Below are positions 44,968 through 57,662 of a stretch of DNA of 64,000 nucleotides, one piece after another. Below the pieces are notes generated by a model. It did no database searches and was not told the DNA's origin. It worked only from the letters and a program-made list of their open reading frames with translations. This DNA comes from an uncultured Aeromonadales bacterium (GTDB taxonomy: Bacteria; Pseudomonadota; Gammaproteobacteria; Enterobacterales; Succinivibrionaceae). The stretch covers positions 62,001 to 126,000 of the forward strand of contig CACZLZ010000001.1 in assembly GCA_902782145.1 (NCBI GenBank), read 5' to 3'. Numbering within the stretch: the first letter of the stretch is position 1; each line of letters begins with the position of its first letter. Both the position numbers and the translations under genes were made by a program.

Positions 44968-45467
44968 TCAGGCCGGGGATCCGGGGAATTTAAGGAAGCC
45001 CAGGAGTTTCCGGTAGGCACCCGCTGAAATTCCCCCTTCCCTGGTGTGCAGTTCCTAAAACTTTCCCGGCAGAGCCTTGTCTGCCACCTTCCCGGCAGTG
45101 CCTCTCCCCTGACACCCTCCCAGCCTCAATACCGCAGATCTGTGGATCTTCAGATCGCCTGACAGCAGGCTGAACTCTGCTGTCAGCAACACAGCGCCCG
45201 CAAAGCCGGCCGCTGTTTCCTGAACGCCGGCGTCAGCACCATCCGTCCCACGCCTCCCGGCCTGCCCTTCCCGAAGGCTCCAACGCCGATCTGCTAACCT
45301 CAAAACTCACCAGCACCAGCCAGGCTCACCCAGCAAATTACCTGCACCCGCCCGGCGCTCTCCCGATCCCCGGTCTCCAACCCAGTCCCCTGAAAACAGC
45401 AAGGCCCCACCGCCAGGGGTGAGGCCAAGAGAGCTCCTGCCCTGATAGGCAGGAAAGGATCCACAGA
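44968..45467. other. Intergenic region between convergent CaxA-type gene and purH
   Basis: 500 bp without a supported gene. It holds a 9-bp hairpin CTGACAGCA/TGCTGTCAG (45159-45186) and, close to the purH end, short C/G-rich hairpins near 45404-45427 and 45437-45456 that could end purH transcription, though T-runs are absent. A short frame on the minus strand (45055-45303) has no credible start or motif. Confidence 0.55.
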
Positions 45468-47057
45468 TCAGTGTCTGAAGTGGCGCATGCCGGTGAAGAC
45501 CATGACCATGTTGTGCTCGTCGGCAGCCTGGATCACCTCCTCATCCCGGATGGATCCGCCGGGCTGGATCACGCACTGGATCCCGCACTTGGCGGCGGCG
45601 TCAATGCCGTCACGGAAGGGGAAGAAGGCATCGGAGGCCATGACCGAGCCGCTGACCTCAAGCTTCTCCTCCCGGGCCTTGATCCCGGCGATCTCAGCAG
45701 AATACACCCGGCTCATCTGGCCGGCGCCGATGCCGATGGTCATGCGATCCTTGGAATAGACAATGGCGTTGGACTTGACGAACTTGCACACCTTCCAGCA
45801 GAACAGCAGTTCCTCCAGCTCAGACTGGGTAGGTTTCCTCTTGGTCACCACCTTCAGATCGGCCAGCTCCACCATGCCCAGATCCCGATCCTGCACCAGC
45901 AGTCCGCCGTTGACCCGGCGGCAGTCCATGGAGGGCTTCTTCTCACCCCAGAAGCCGCATTCCAGAAGCCGCACGTTCTTCTTCTGGGACACTGCCTGAC
46001 GGGCGGCCTCGCTGATCTTGGGGGCGATGATCACCTCACAGAACTGCCCGGCGACGATCTTGCCGGCAGTCTCCCCGTCCAGTTCGCGGTTGAAAGCGAT
46101 GATCCCGCCGAAAGCGGAGGTGGGATCAGTTCGGAAGGCCTTGGCATAGGCCTCGCCGATGTCGGCACCCAATGCCACACCGCAGGGGTTGGCATGCTTG
46201 ACGATGACACAGGCGGGCTCGCTGAACTGCTTCACGCACTCCAAAGCGGCATCAGTGTCGGAGATGTTGTTGTAGGACAGAGCCTTGCCCTGGAGCTGTT
46301 TGGCGGTGGCCACATTGGCCTCGGTGTTGTCCTTCTCCACATAGAAGGCGGCGGCCTGGTGGGCGTTCTCACCATAGCGCATGTCCTGCTGCTTGATGAA
46401 CTGCAGGTTCAATGTCCGGGGGAACTTGGAGTCGGCGCTGGTCTCCTCGGGAATGCCATAGCTGGGAACCCGGGTGCCGAAATAGTTGGCGATCATGCCG
46501 TCATACATGGCAGTGTGCTCAAAGGCAGCCACCGCCAGATCAAACCTGGTCTCCAGGGTCAGGGAGTTGCCGTTGGCGTCCATCTCGGCGATGACCCGGT
46601 CATAGTCAGATGACCGCACCACAATGGCCACATCCCGGTGGTTCTTGGCAGCAGCCCGGACCATGGTGGGACCGCCGATGTCAATGTTCTCCACCGCCTT
46701 CTCCAGGGTGCAGGCGGGATCAGCCACCGTGGCGGCAAAGGGATACAGGTTCACAGCCACCAGATCAATGGGGGGAATGCCATGCTCTGCCATGACTGCG
46801 TCATCCACGCCCCGGCGGCCCAGAATGCCCCCGTGGATCTTGGGATGCAGTGTCTTGACCCGGCCGTCCATCATTTCCGGGAAACCGGTGTAGGCTCCCA
46901 CCTCGGTCACGGGAATGCCGGCCTCGGAAAGAAGCCGCGCAGTGCCGCCGGTGGACAGGATTTCGACACCCCTGGAGGAGAGGGCCCGGGCAAAATCGGC
47001 AATGCCGGTCTTGTCGGATACGCTGATCAGAGCTCTGCGGATAGGACGGTTATCCAT
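45468..47057 (-). CDS. purH: Bifunctional AICAR transformylase/IMP cyclohydrolase PurH
   Basis: The 529-aa enzyme carries out the last two steps of IMP synthesis. The N-terminal MGS-like cyclohydrolase domain ([37 protein letters not shown]) precedes the transformylase domain ([46 protein letters not shown]). Length matches E. coli (529). The ATG at 47057 fits [15 protein letters not shown] and follows CCAGGAA. It is not followed by purD here. The leader contains a promoter and an attenuator-like hairpin. Confidence 0.97.
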   Translation of the reverse strand: MDNRPIRRALISVSDKTGIADFARALSSRGVEILSTGGTARLLSEAGIPVTEVGAYTGFPEMMDGRVKTLHPKIHGGILGRRGVDDAVMAEHGIPPIDLVAVNLYPFAATVADPACTLEKAVENIDIGGPTMVRAAAKNHRDVAIVVRSSDYDRVIAEMDANGNSLTLETRFDLAVAAFEHTAMYDGMIANYFGTRVPSYGIPEETSADSKFPRTLNLQFIKQQDMRYGENAHQAAAFYVEKDNTEANVATAKQLQGKALSYNNISDTDAALECVKQFSEPACVIVKHANPCGVALGADIGEAYAKAFRTDPTSAFGGIIAFNRELDGETAGKIVAGQFCEVIIAPKISEAARQAVSQKKNVRLLECGFWGEKKPSMDCRRVNGGLLVQDRDLGMVELADLKVVTKRKPTQSELEELLFCWKVCKFVKSNAIVYSKDRMTIGIGAGQMSRVYSAEIAGIKAREEKLEVSGSVMASDAFFPFRDGIDAAAKCGIQCVIQPGGSIRDEEVIQAADEHNMVMVFTGMRHFRH

Positions 47058-47082
47058 GATATTTAAAATTCCTGGCAAAGAG

Positions 47083-47124
47083 AAAAAAGAAAAACCCTCC
47101 CGGAGCAAACAGTCTCCGGAAGGG
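47083..47124 (-). terminator. Intrinsic terminator/attenuator in the purH leader
   Basis: On the minus strand CCCTTCCGGAG (47124-47114) pairs with CTCCGGGAGGG (47105-47095; 11 bp with one G-U), 8-nt loop, followed by TTTTTCTTTTTT. It lies between the candidate promoter at 47187-47159 and the purH ATG at 47057. An upstream segment GGGAGGG (47145-47139) can pair with CCCTCCC (47128-47122), invading the base of this stem. It may therefore control purH, or simply end transcription from the nlpD side. Confidence 0.75.
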
Positions 47125-47158
47125 AGGGGACCGGGGATCCCTCCCCAAAACGGCTGTG

Positions 47159-47187
47159 ATTATAGCCGAAATGTGATCTGTGTGCAA
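47159..47187 (-). promoter_or_regulatory. Sigma-70-type promoter upstream of purH
   Basis: Minus-strand TTGCAC (47187-47182) and perfect TATAAT (47164-47159) with a 17-bp spacer. Predicted start near 47151 gives a leader of about 95 nt that contains the terminator hairpin. Between here and the nlpD stop (47470) nothing else is visible. Confidence 0.75.
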
Positions 47188-47469
47188 ATTTTAACCCCTG
47201 ACACCGTCCCGATCTTGCCCTTCCGGGAAGGGATCAGTCCCGGATCACCGGGAGGGGTGACGGCCGGAGAAGATCCGGCGGATGATCCTGCGGGCAACCC
47301 CGGAGGAACGGCAGTGAAAGGATGATGCTCCCAGCCGGTGGCCAATTGCCAGCGGCCCGTGATCCGTGACCCGTGGCACCTGCTCCATAACCGGTGGCAG
47401 ACAGAGGGCGGACAGCGGGACGCGATCCGGAGAGGACTCCGGATCAGGCAGTGATAAGGGAACGCGCCG

Positions 47470-48540
47470 TCAGCGCCGGGGAAGGTAGTTCTGGGGGTTC
47501 ACAGCCTGACCCCGGTAGCGGATCTCAAAGTGCAGGTTCACGGTGTTGGAGTCCGTATCCCCCATGCGGGCGATGACCTGCCCGGACTTCACGTCCTGCA
47601 GCTCCTTCACCAGGATCCGGTCATTGTGGGCATAAGCCGAAAGATAATCATCATTATGCTTGATGATGATGAGGTTGCCATAGCCCCTCAGGGCGCTGCC
47701 GGCGTAAACCACCTTGCCCGAGGCGGCCGCCTTGATGTTCTGGCCCTTCTTGCCGGCAATGTTGATCCCCTTGGCCGCCCCGGTGGCGGAGAAGCCCCGG
47801 ATCAGGGTGCCGTAGGTGGGCCACTGCCAGGTGAGCCGGGAGCGGCTGTTGTAGGCGGGCTTCTGGCTGGGAACCTCAATGGTCCTGCCGGAAGAGGGTG
47901 CCGGGGAAGCCTGGGAATGTCCAGCCCCTGATGCCGGGGCGGCGGGCGGCGCTGCCGGGATCCGGGCACCGGAAGGCGCCGAGGAGGAGGATGAAGATCG
48001 GGACGCACCCTGGGAGGGCGGCGGCACCGGAACATTCCCGGGACGGGCAGCAGAGGAGGATGACGGGGAGGAGCCGGAAGATCCGCTCCGGGGGGCGGCC
48101 CGCTCAAAGGCCGGCTTTTTGGGATCCAGGATCAGCAGCTGGCCGGCATTGATGGCATAGGGAGGGGAGAGATGGTTGATCCGGGCCATCTGCTCCACGC
48201 TCTTGCCGTGGCGCCGGGCCACGCTGAACAGGGTGTCCCCGGGGCGGACCCGGTAGACATTGCGGACATTCAGGCGGCCGATGCGCACCAGAAGCACATC
48301 CCCGGGGTGGATCACCGCATTGGCGGGATCCAGTTTGTTGATCAGGGCCAGTGTCCGGTAGTCAAGACCGTTGGCAAAGGCGATGGAGAACAGGGTGTCC
48401 CCCCGGCGGACCACATAGTGATCCCCGTCCACTGCCTGACGGACAGCAGATGACCGCGGGGCCTCGCCGGAGGTGGAGAAGCAGCCCCCCAGGGCCAGGA
48501 CGGAGGCCAGGGACACAGGGATCAGGGTTCGGAATTTCAT
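47470..48540 (-). CDS. nlpD: NlpD-like lipoprotein (2 LysM + degenerate M23)
   Basis: The 356-aa lipoprotein has a lipobox LALGGC (Cys20), two LysM modules (about 43-87, YVVRRGDTLFSIA, and 94-138, YRVRPGDTLFSVA), a Ser/Pro/Ala-rich linker and a C-terminal M23 domain in which the HxxxD ligand site is replaced (KGINIAG). In NlpD this degenerate domain activates the amidase AmiC during septal splitting instead of cutting peptidoglycan. It is the last gene of the ftsB-ispD-ispF-pcm-yqaA-nlpD operon. In most relatives rpoS follows; here purH does. Confidence 0.92.
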   Translation of the reverse strand: MKFRTLIPVSLASVLALGGCFSTSGEAPRSSAVRQAVDGDHYVVRRGDTLFSIAFANGLDYRTLALINKLDPANAVIHPGDVLLVRIGRLNVRNVYRVRPGDTLFSVARRHGKSVEQMARINHLSPPYAINAGQLLILDPKKPAFERAAPRSGSSGSSPSSSSAARPGNVPVPPPSQGASRSSSSSSAPSGARIPAAPPAAPASGAGHSQASPAPSSGRTIEVPSQKPAYNSRSRLTWQWPTYGTLIRGFSATGAAKGINIAGKKGQNIKAAASGKVVYAGSALRGYGNLIIIKHNDDYLSAYAHNDRILVKELQDVKSGQVIARMGDTDSNTVNLHFEIRYRGQAVNPQNYLPRR

Positions 48541-49166
48541 CAGGATCTCAGCTTGTATATCAGGATCGCCACCGCCACGGCGGCCAGTGTCAGCCAGCCC
48601 AGGATATCAATGTACCGGCGGATCTTCTCAGCCATGGGCTTGCCTCCCAGGCGGATAACCCCGGCCTCCAGATAAAACCGCGCCCCCCGGCCCAGCACCG
48701 ACACCAGGATGAACAACGGCAGGGACAGCTGGGAGGTGATATCCCAGAAGCCCACCATGGCCGAGGAGGCCATCATGCCGGTGGTCACGGCAATGACCTT
48801 GTAGGGCACCGGGGTGAAAGCCCCCACCGCCACAAAGAGGATCCCGAACTCATGGAACCATTTCTCAATGACGTCCACATGGCGCATCAGGTTCAAGGAC
48901 TCAAAAATGTCCCGCACCAGCACATCCCACAGGTAATAACCCATCAGGTAGCCCACCACGGCCCCCAGCACTGAGAACAGCACTGCCACAAAGGCAATGC
49001 GGAAGGATTTCTTGGGCCGGGCCAGGCACATGGGGATGAGCATGGCGTCCACGGGCAGCGGCCAGAAAATGGACTCGATGAAGGAGTTGGCCGCCATGAA
49101 GAACATGGCCCGGGGATGGGCCGAAAGTTCAATGCAGTAGTCGTAGATCCGCTGGAAGAGCTTCAT
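48540..49166 (-). CDS. YqaA-type DedA/SNARE-associated membrane protein
   Basis: The 208-aa membrane protein has the DedA-like core: FIESIFWPLPVDAMLIPM with a membrane-embedded acid and Pro residues, the GAVVGYLMGYYLW helix and FTPVPYKVIAVTTG, followed by a basic loop and a C-terminal helix. DedA family members handle phospholipid or undecaprenyl-phosphate flipping; the YqaA branch is not well characterised. The start overlaps the pcm stop by four bases and its stop overlaps the nlpD start by one base. The pcm-yqaA-nlpD order is that of several Alteromonadales and Aeromonadales. Confidence 0.87.
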   Translation of the reverse strand: MKLFQRIYDYCIELSAHPRAMFFMAANSFIESIFWPLPVDAMLIPMCLARPKKSFRIAFVAVLFSVLGAVVGYLMGYYLWDVLVRDIFESLNLMRHVDVIEKWFHEFGILFVAVGAFTPVPYKVIAVTTGMMASSAMVGFWDITSQLSLPLFILVSVLGRGARFYLEAGVIRLGGKPMAEKIRRYIDILGWLTLAAVAVAILIYKLRS

Positions 49167-49792
49167 GATCCCACAGCCTCACCGGGGATCAGGGGCACAA
49201 AGTTCACCCCGCCCAGGGAGCGGCTGGTGATCTGGCCGCCGGGATCCTTGCTGTAGACCATGAGCTCCTGGCGCTCGGTGCCCACGGGGATCACCAGGAG
49301 TCCCCCGGGTGCCAGCTGCTCCAGCAGGGCCGGAGGCACCGCCGGCGCGGCGGCGGTGACCATGACAGCGTCAAAGGGGGCATAGGTCTTCCACCCCAGG
49401 CAGCCGTCACCACACAGGGCCTTGAAATTGTAGATCTCAAGTTTGTACAGCCGGCGGATGGCATCCAGGTGGATGTTCCGGATCCGCTCCACGGTGTACA
49501 CCTTCTCCACCAGCCGTGAGAGCACTGCGGTCTGGTAGCCGGATCCGGTGCCGATCTCCAGCACCGTGGCGGGACGGCACTTCATGATGGCGTCAGTCAT
49601 CCGGGCCACCGTGGAGGGCTTGGAAATGGTCTGACCCCCGCCGATGGGCAGGGCCCTGGCAGTCAGGGCACTGCTGCCGAAGGAGCTGTCCACAAAGCGC
49701 TCCCGGGGGAGATCCATGGCCTCCAGCACCGCAGGATCCACCTGGACCGTCTCACCCAGTTCCCTGAGCCAGGGAGGGAGGCGGGAACTCAC
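49163..49792 (-). CDS. pcm: Protein-L-isoaspartate O-methyltransferase
   Basis: The 209-aa SAM-dependent enzyme repairs isoaspartyl residues in aged proteins. SAM motif I is [16 protein letters not shown], and VYTVERI, the PCMT-specific GCLGW and LLVIPVGT follow. Its start overlaps the ispF stop by four bases. surE and truD, usually between ispF and pcm, are absent. Confidence 0.94.
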   Translation of the reverse strand: MSSRLPPWLRELGETVQVDPAVLEAMDLPRERFVDSSFGSSALTARALPIGGGQTISKPSTVARMTDAIMKCRPATVLEIGTGSGYQTAVLSRLVEKVYTVERIRNIHLDAIRRLYKLEIYNFKALCGDGCLGWKTYAPFDAVMVTAAAPAVPPALLEQLAPGGLLVIPVGTERQELMVYSKDPGGQITSRSLGGVNFVPLIPGEAVGS

Positions 49793-50277
49793 GGGTTCTT
49801 CCTGCTCAGCAGTGCCACAGCCTCGCAGGCGATCCCCTCGCCCCGGCCGGGAAAGCCCAGTTTCTCCGTGGTGGTGGCCTTGAAGTTGACACAGTCCATG
49901 TCCACCTGCAGATCCTCAGCGGTGCGCTCCCGCATGAGATCAATGTGAGGACGCATCTTCGGGGCCTGGGCAATGATGGTCACGTCGGCATTGACAATCT
50001 CATAGCCCAGCTCATGGACACGGTGCACCACCTCCCGGAGCAGAACCCGGCTGTCAGCCCCACGGAAGGCCTCATCGGTGTCCGGGAACAGTTTGCCGAT
50101 ATCCCCCAGGGCAGCAGCCCCCAGGATGGCATCCATCAGAGCATGGAGGGCCACGTCACCGTCAGAATGGGCAATAAGACCCCGGCTGTGGGGGATGGAC
50201 ACCCCGCCAATGGTCACGGCCCCGCCGTCACCGAACCTGTGAACGTCAAACCCGTGTCCGATCCTAAACAATGCCAT
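49789..50277 (-). CDS. ispF: 2-C-methyl-D-erythritol 2,4-cyclodiphosphate synthase IspF
   Basis: The 162-aa enzyme makes the cyclodiphosphate in the MEP isoprenoid pathway. The zinc-binding DVHRF and [15 protein letters not shown], and the [17 protein letters not shown] end, are diagnostic. It overlaps the ispD end by 14 bp and the pcm start by four. Confidence 0.97.
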   Translation of the reverse strand: MALFRIGHGFDVHRFGDGGAVTIGGVSIPHSRGLIAHSDGDVALHALMDAILGAAALGDIGKLFPDTDEAFRGADSRVLLREVVHRVHELGYEIVNADVTIIAQAPKMRPHIDLMRERTAEDLQVDMDCVNFKATTTEKLGFPGRGEGIACEAVALLSRKNP

Positions 50278-50950
50278 TTCTCCTATGCCCTTCCAGAATA
50301 AACTCCGCCAACTCCAGATCTCCCTGGCTGGTGATCTTGATGTTGTCCGCCCTGCCCGCCACCGCCAGGGGACGGCAACCCGCCAGCTCCATGGCGGAAG
50401 ACTCGTCAGTCACTTTAAGACCCCGGGAGGCGGCATCCTCCAGGGCCTGCAGCAGTTCAGTGCGGCGGAACATCTGGGGGGTCAGGGCATGGTAAAGACC
50501 GTTCCGATCCACCGTGCCCTGGATCAGCATGTCCTCACCGGCGCGCTTCATGGTGTCCCGGACCGGGGCGCACAGGAGCCCCCCGTCCCGGGAGATGGCC
50601 TCCTCTGCCAGAAGGCGCAGATCACCTCCCGTAAGGCAGGGCCGCGCCGCATCGTGAACCATCACCCACTCCGCCTCCGAGCACCAAAGGCCTGCCAGCA
50701 CCGAGTCGCAGCGCTCCGCGCCCCCGGGCGCCCGGATCAGCCGGGGATCCCGGGACACCGGCAGGGAGTCAAAATAGGGATCCCCCTCCTTCAGGCAGAC
50801 AATGACCCGGGAGATCAGGGGGGAGTTCAGGAAGATCTCCAGTGTCCGCTGGAGCACCGTCTTCCCGGCCAGCTGAAGATATTGCTTGGGGACGGCAGAT
50901 CCCATGCGCCGGCCGATGCCGGCTGCGGGAATGACCGCGTCAATTGCCAT
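50264..50950 (-). CDS. ispD: 2-C-methyl-D-erythritol 4-phosphate cytidylyltransferase IspD
   Basis: The 228-aa enzyme transfers CMP to methylerythritol phosphate. The nucleotide motif [19 protein letters not shown] is at residues 6-24; VHDAARPC and the late [10 protein letters not shown] are conserved. The ATG at 50950 lies inside the ftsB 3' end (11-bp overlap). A longer open frame to 51232 covers ftsB in another frame and is not used. Confidence 0.96.
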   Translation of the reverse strand: MAIDAVIPAAGIGRRMGSAVPKQYLQLAGKTVLQRTLEIFLNSPLISRVIVCLKEGDPYFDSLPVSRDPRLIRAPGGAERCDSVLAGLWCSEAEWVMVHDAARPCLTGGDLRLLAEEAISRDGGLLCAPVRDTMKRAGEDMLIQGTVDRNGLYHALTPQMFRRTELLQALEDAASRGLKVTDESSAMELAGCRPLAVAGRADNIKITSQGDLELAEFILEGHRRNGIV

Positions 50951-51248
50951 TGGTGGCCTTCCTTTTCCGGGAGTCGGCACGGGGGATGAAGCGCACAAAG
51001 GTCTCATTCTGGCGGATGTACCCGAAATCCGACCGGGCGATCTCCTCGATCCCCTCATAGCCCTCCTGGAGATCCCGGATCTCCGAGGTGATGAGGTTGT
51101 TCCGATCCAGCAATGCATGGTTCTCCGCCTCCAGCACCGCAATCCGGTGCTGGAGCTCCTTGTAGTCCTTCCAGCCGTTCTTCCCGTACCAGAAGTTGTA
51201 CATGGTGCCTGCCAGCACCAGGCAGAGCACAAAGGTGAAGATGCGCAT
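50940..51248 (-). CDS. ftsB: Cell division protein FtsB
   Basis: The 102-aa bitopic protein has an N-terminal transmembrane helix (about 3-20) followed by a coiled coil (KELQHRIAVLEAENHALLDRN) and the FtsB C-terminal element GYEGIEEIARSDFGYIRQNE. FtsB forms a complex with FtsL and FtsQ that activates septal wall synthesis. It is the first gene of the ftsB-nlpD operon, 69 bp after the eno terminator. Confidence 0.95.
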   Translation of the reverse strand: MRIFTFVLCLVLAGTMYNFWYGKNGWKDYKELQHRIAVLEAENHALLDRNNLITSEIRDLQEGYEGIEEIARSDFGYIRQNETFVRFIPRADSRKRKATNGN

Positions 51249-51316
51249 CCTGTGACCCCATGAAAGCGGATCTCAGGTTTTGCCCCGGCGTCTCCGGAGA
51301 AAAACCTGAGATTGCT

Positions 51317-51341
51317 AAAAGCCGCGGCACTGCCGCGGCTT
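51317..51341 (-). terminator. Rho-independent terminator of eno
   Basis: Minus-strand AAGCCGCGGC, a 3-nt loop, then GCCGCGGCTTTT, 30 bp after the eno stop and before ftsB. The T-run is short (four), so some readthrough into ftsB is possible. Confidence 0.8.
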
Positions 51342-51371
51342 CACTTGCAATTAAAAGCGTAAGCTCAGATC

Positions 51372-54413
<3,042 letters not shown>

Positions 54414-54515
54414 TCACAGGGGCGCCGGCAGGACGGGCATACCAGGAAAAATGCCGGAAGGACTTGGGAAGACTTGTCCGCCAGAGGGACGCCAAACAGA
54501 AAAAATACCGCCGAT

Positions 54516-54544
54516 AATATAGCAAATTTGCCCCTGACTGACAA
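54516..54544 (-). promoter_or_regulatory. Sigma-70-type promoter for pyrG(-eno)
   Basis: Minus-strand TTGTCA (54544-54539) and TATATT (54521-54516) are 17 bp apart, giving a leader of about 105 nt before the pyrG ATG. Confidence 0.7.
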
Positions 54545-54909
54545 AGAGTTTTGCTGATCCGGGGAGGACGTCACGGAAAAGTCCCGGGCTCCTGATCTGT
54601 GGATCCCCTGGGCAGATCAGAAACGGGAGCCGGAGGCTGAAAAGGCCTGTCACAACCGGAGCCCGCCGGCAAAACAGCACCCAGGGATCCGCAACAACCG
54701 GCAACGGGCACCTGAAATGAAAGCAGGGAAAGGCGGCCGGGTCAGGTCAGATCTGAAGAATACAGAACACAGCTCCGCCCTGGACAGTGAATGGTGGGAT
54801 CCGGGAAGTTCTGCGGGATCTCCCGGGAGCGCACAGCTCCCGGAGGATGCCGGCTCCAGGAAGGGTGGAAGGAGGCATGAGATCAGATCCCCTGCCCATC
54901 ACCGCCCGG
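54545..54909. other. Intergenic region between relA and pyrG without a gene
   Basis: 365 bp, GC-rich with several GATC words. Short frames on both strands have no motif or ribosome binding site. The enterobacterial mazEF/mazG genes that occupy this place in E. coli are not present. Confidence 0.6.
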
Positions 54910-57150
54910 TCACAGGCGCTTGGCGCTGATGACATCCTCGATCTGGTTGATCCGGGAGATGATCTTGCTCAGATCACTGACATTGTAGACCTCCAGATCC
55001 ACGTCAATGTCCGCAGTCTGGGTCTTGATGTTGGACTTGGACCGGACACCCATGACATTGACCCGCTCGTTGGCGATCACCGTGGTGATGTCCCGGAGCA
55101 GGCCCGGCCGGTCACCGGCGATGATCCGCAGTGTCAGGGTGTAGCCCTGGGAGTAGTTCACCGCCCAGTTGGCCTCCACCACCCGCTCGGGGCTCAGGCG
55201 GCACTGATCGGCAAACTTGACGCAGTCCACCCGGTGGATGGTGATCCCCCGGCCGTGGGTGATGAAGCCGGCAATGTCATCCCCGGGAACCGGACGGCAG
55301 TGGCGGCACATGTGGCTCATGAGGTTGCCCACGCCGTTGATCACAATGTTCCCGGAGTCCTTGTTCTTGTCCTGGCGGGGAGCGGGGGCAGATCCGCCCT
55401 CGAACCGGTCAAGGATGGACTGATCCTCTTCCTCGGCCTTGGCCACGGTGCCCTTGAGCCCCAGCTCCATGTAACTTATCAGCTGGTTGATCTTGATGAT
55501 CCCCGCGCCGATATTGACGATGAGATCCTCGGTGCTCTGCAGGTTGTAATGGGCGCAGGCCCGCTCCAGGGCCTCGTCCAGCTGGCGGCGCTCCACCTCA
55601 AGGCCGTTGCGGTCCAGCTCCCGGTCCAGGATCTCCCGTCCGGCCTCCAGGTTCTTCTCCCGATCCAGGCGCTTGAACCAGGCCGACACCTTGGACCGGG
55701 CCTTGGAGGTTTTCAGGAAGCCGTTGTTGGGATTGAGCCAGTCGCGGCTGGGATTAGGCTCCTTCTGGGTGAGGATCTCCACCTGCTCACCGGTCTGCAG
55801 CTGATAGGTGAAAGGGACGATCTTGCCGTTAACCTTGGCCCCCACGCACCGGTGGCCGATCATGGAGTGGATCTGGTAGGCCATGTCCAGGGGAGTGGCG
55901 CCGTTGGGCAGATCCACCACGTCCCCCTTGGGGGTGAACACATAGACCCGATCCTCAAAGACCTGGGTCTTGAACTCCTCCACCAGGGTGCCGGACTCCA
56001 CCATGTCCTCCTGCCAGGACAGCAGGTGGCGCAGCCAGGCTATCCGCTCCTCGTAGGAGGAATCAGTGCTGCTCTTGTTCTCCTTGTATTTCCAGTGGGC
56101 AGCCACCCCCAGCTCCGCATCCTGGTGCATCTTCTCGGTGCGGATCTGGATCTCCACGGCCTTGCCGCCCCGGCCCAGCACCACAGTGTGGATGGACTGG
56201 TAGCCGTTGGGCTTGGGGTTGGCCACATAGTCATCAAACTCCTTGGGAATGTGGTGCCACCTGGTGTGCACCACCCCCAGGGCCGCATAGCAGTCGGAAA
56301 GCTCCCGGGTGATGATCCGCACCGCCCGGACGTCATACAGCTCATGGAAGTCCAGGTGCTTCTTCTGCATTTTGCGCCAGATACTGTAGATGTGCTTGGG
56401 CCGGCCGTAAACCTCGGCCTTGATCCCCGAAGCCTCCAGGGCAGCCCGGAGCTCGGCGGTGAACTCGTTGATGTAGTTCTCCCGGTCAATGCGCTTCTCA
56501 TCCAGGAGGTTGGCGATCTGGCGGTAGGTGGCCGGATGCAGATAACGGAAGGCCAGATCCTCCAGCTCCCACTTCAGCTGGCCGATGCCCAGGCGGTTGG
56601 CCAGGGGGGCATAGATGGAGGCGCTCTCCTTGGCGGCAAGCACCCGGGTCTCCTCATCAGCGTTCTTCACCTCCCGGAGGTAGGCGATGCGCTCGGAGAG
56701 CTTGATCACCACGGAGCGGATATCCTCCACCATGGCGATGAGCATACGGCGCACATTGTCGATCTGGGCCTCAGTGGGCTGTCCGTCCAGGCCCATGTTC
56801 TGCAGGAAGCGGATGGCCTCCATGTCAATGGCACCCTTGAGGATGGAGGTCACCAGCTGGGGGAAGCTCTTCTCCACCATCTCGACGGTCAGGAGCTTCT
56901 CGGTGTAATGGGTGTAGAGCACCGCCACCTGGAGGGTGGCAATGTCCATGTGCAAGGTCTGGAGAAGGCCGATCATCTCGGCGCTGCGCCGCTGCAGGCG
57001 CTCCTCCAGCTGACGGTCAGGACACAGCTGGCTGCAGTAGCTGAAGGTGTCCAGGAGCGTCTGACGATCCTCCTCCCCCAGGTTCAGGGACTCCTTCCAC
57101 CGGGGAAGGCTGAACTTCATCTTGTCGTGAGTTTCTCGAATCGCAACCAT
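54910..57150 (-). CDS. relA: (p)ppGpp synthetase RelA
   Basis: The 746-aa stringent-response enzyme makes (p)ppGpp at stalled ribosomes. The pseudo-hydrolase domain lacks the HDxxED metal motif of SpoT (here LYTHYTEKLL), so only synthesis is expected. The synthetase domain (EVYGRPKHIYSIWRKMQ, FDDYVANPKPNGYQSIHT), the TGS domain (VYVFTPKGDVVDLPNG), a zinc-finger-like region with HMCRHCRPVPGD and a C-terminal ACT domain are in the usual order. The ATG at 57150 fits MVAIRETHDK; the frame is open to 57279 without support. Confidence 0.97.
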   Translation of the reverse strand: MVAIRETHDKMKFSLPRWKESLNLGEEDRQTLLDTFSYCSQLCPDRQLEERLQRRSAEMIGLLQTLHMDIATLQVAVLYTHYTEKLLTVEMVEKSFPQLVTSILKGAIDMEAIRFLQNMGLDGQPTEAQIDNVRRMLIAMVEDIRSVVIKLSERIAYLREVKNADEETRVLAAKESASIYAPLANRLGIGQLKWELEDLAFRYLHPATYRQIANLLDEKRIDRENYINEFTAELRAALEASGIKAEVYGRPKHIYSIWRKMQKKHLDFHELYDVRAVRIITRELSDCYAALGVVHTRWHHIPKEFDDYVANPKPNGYQSIHTVVLGRGGKAVEIQIRTEKMHQDAELGVAAHWKYKENKSSTDSSYEERIAWLRHLLSWQEDMVESGTLVEEFKTQVFEDRVYVFTPKGDVVDLPNGATPLDMAYQIHSMIGHRCVGAKVNGKIVPFTYQLQTGEQVEILTQKEPNPSRDWLNPNNGFLKTSKARSKVSAWFKRLDREKNLEAGREILDRELDRNGLEVERRQLDEALERACAHYNLQSTEDLIVNIGAGIIKINQLISYMELGLKGTVAKAEEEDQSILDRFEGGSAPAPRQDKNKDSGNIVINGVGNLMSHMCRHCRPVPGDDIAGFITHGRGITIHRVDCVKFADQCRLSPERVVEANWAVNYSQGYTLTLRIIAGDRPGLLRDITTVIANERVNVMGVRSKSNIKTQTADIDVDLEVYNVSDLSKIISRINQIEDVISAKRL

Positions 57151-57662
57151 GAAACCAATTCCGCAGCACAAACCGGACAGGCCGGATCGGATTGCCGTCC
57201 GGCCATCCCCCGGGTTCCCGAAGGGCAGGACATGCTCCCGCCGCCGCTGACCGGGCCCGGCGCAAAGCGCGGAGGACAAAAAAGCCGCAGCAGGAAGATA
57301 TCCGGGGAGTCCGCAGGACCGCTCCTCCCCCAGGGCAAGTATAACACACTCACGCCCCCGGTTCCCGGGTGCCGGTCATGGCCGCCCGGGAGGTGATCAA
57401 TCCTGCCAGCCCCCAGACATCAGACTGCCAGGAAGCAGCAATGTTCCCCGGATCCGGCATGTTGGCGGGACCAGGACGCAATTCTTTGATCCCGTCCCGG
57501 TTCCCGGAGTAAGCCGTCCGGGCGGCGTGACAGATCCCGCCGATCCTCTGCTAGAATCACCCCCTGAAGCCCCGGATCTGCACCCCCGAGCAACAACCAC
57601 GGCCTCTGCAAACCGGGGATCCGGAACAGACCGGATCCACCCCCATTCCCCCAGGAGATCCC
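57151..57662. other. Divergent intergenic region, no gene seen
   Basis: 512 bp between relA (leftward) and the exported-protein gene (rightward). A TAGAAT at 57552-57557 with GTGACA-like sequence upstream could be a weak promoter for the rightward pair, and AGTATA at about 57338-57343 (minus-strand TATACT) a -10 for relA. The E. coli gene rlmD that lies between barA and relA is not found. Confidence 0.5.

Noticed and set aside
45055-45303. 82-codon frame between the antiporter gene and purH
   Set aside because: No credible start signal or protein-like pattern; the region looks like non-coding spacer with small hairpins.
47083-47187. Known purine riboswitch in the purH leader
   Set aside because: The leader is too short for the three-way-junction aptamer plus terminator and I see no aptamer core; only an attenuator-like pair of stems is supported.
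54787-57396. An 869-codon open frame opposite relA
   Set aside because: It is the antisense shadow of a well-supported gene; high GC in third positions keeps opposite frames open. No homology-like motifs.
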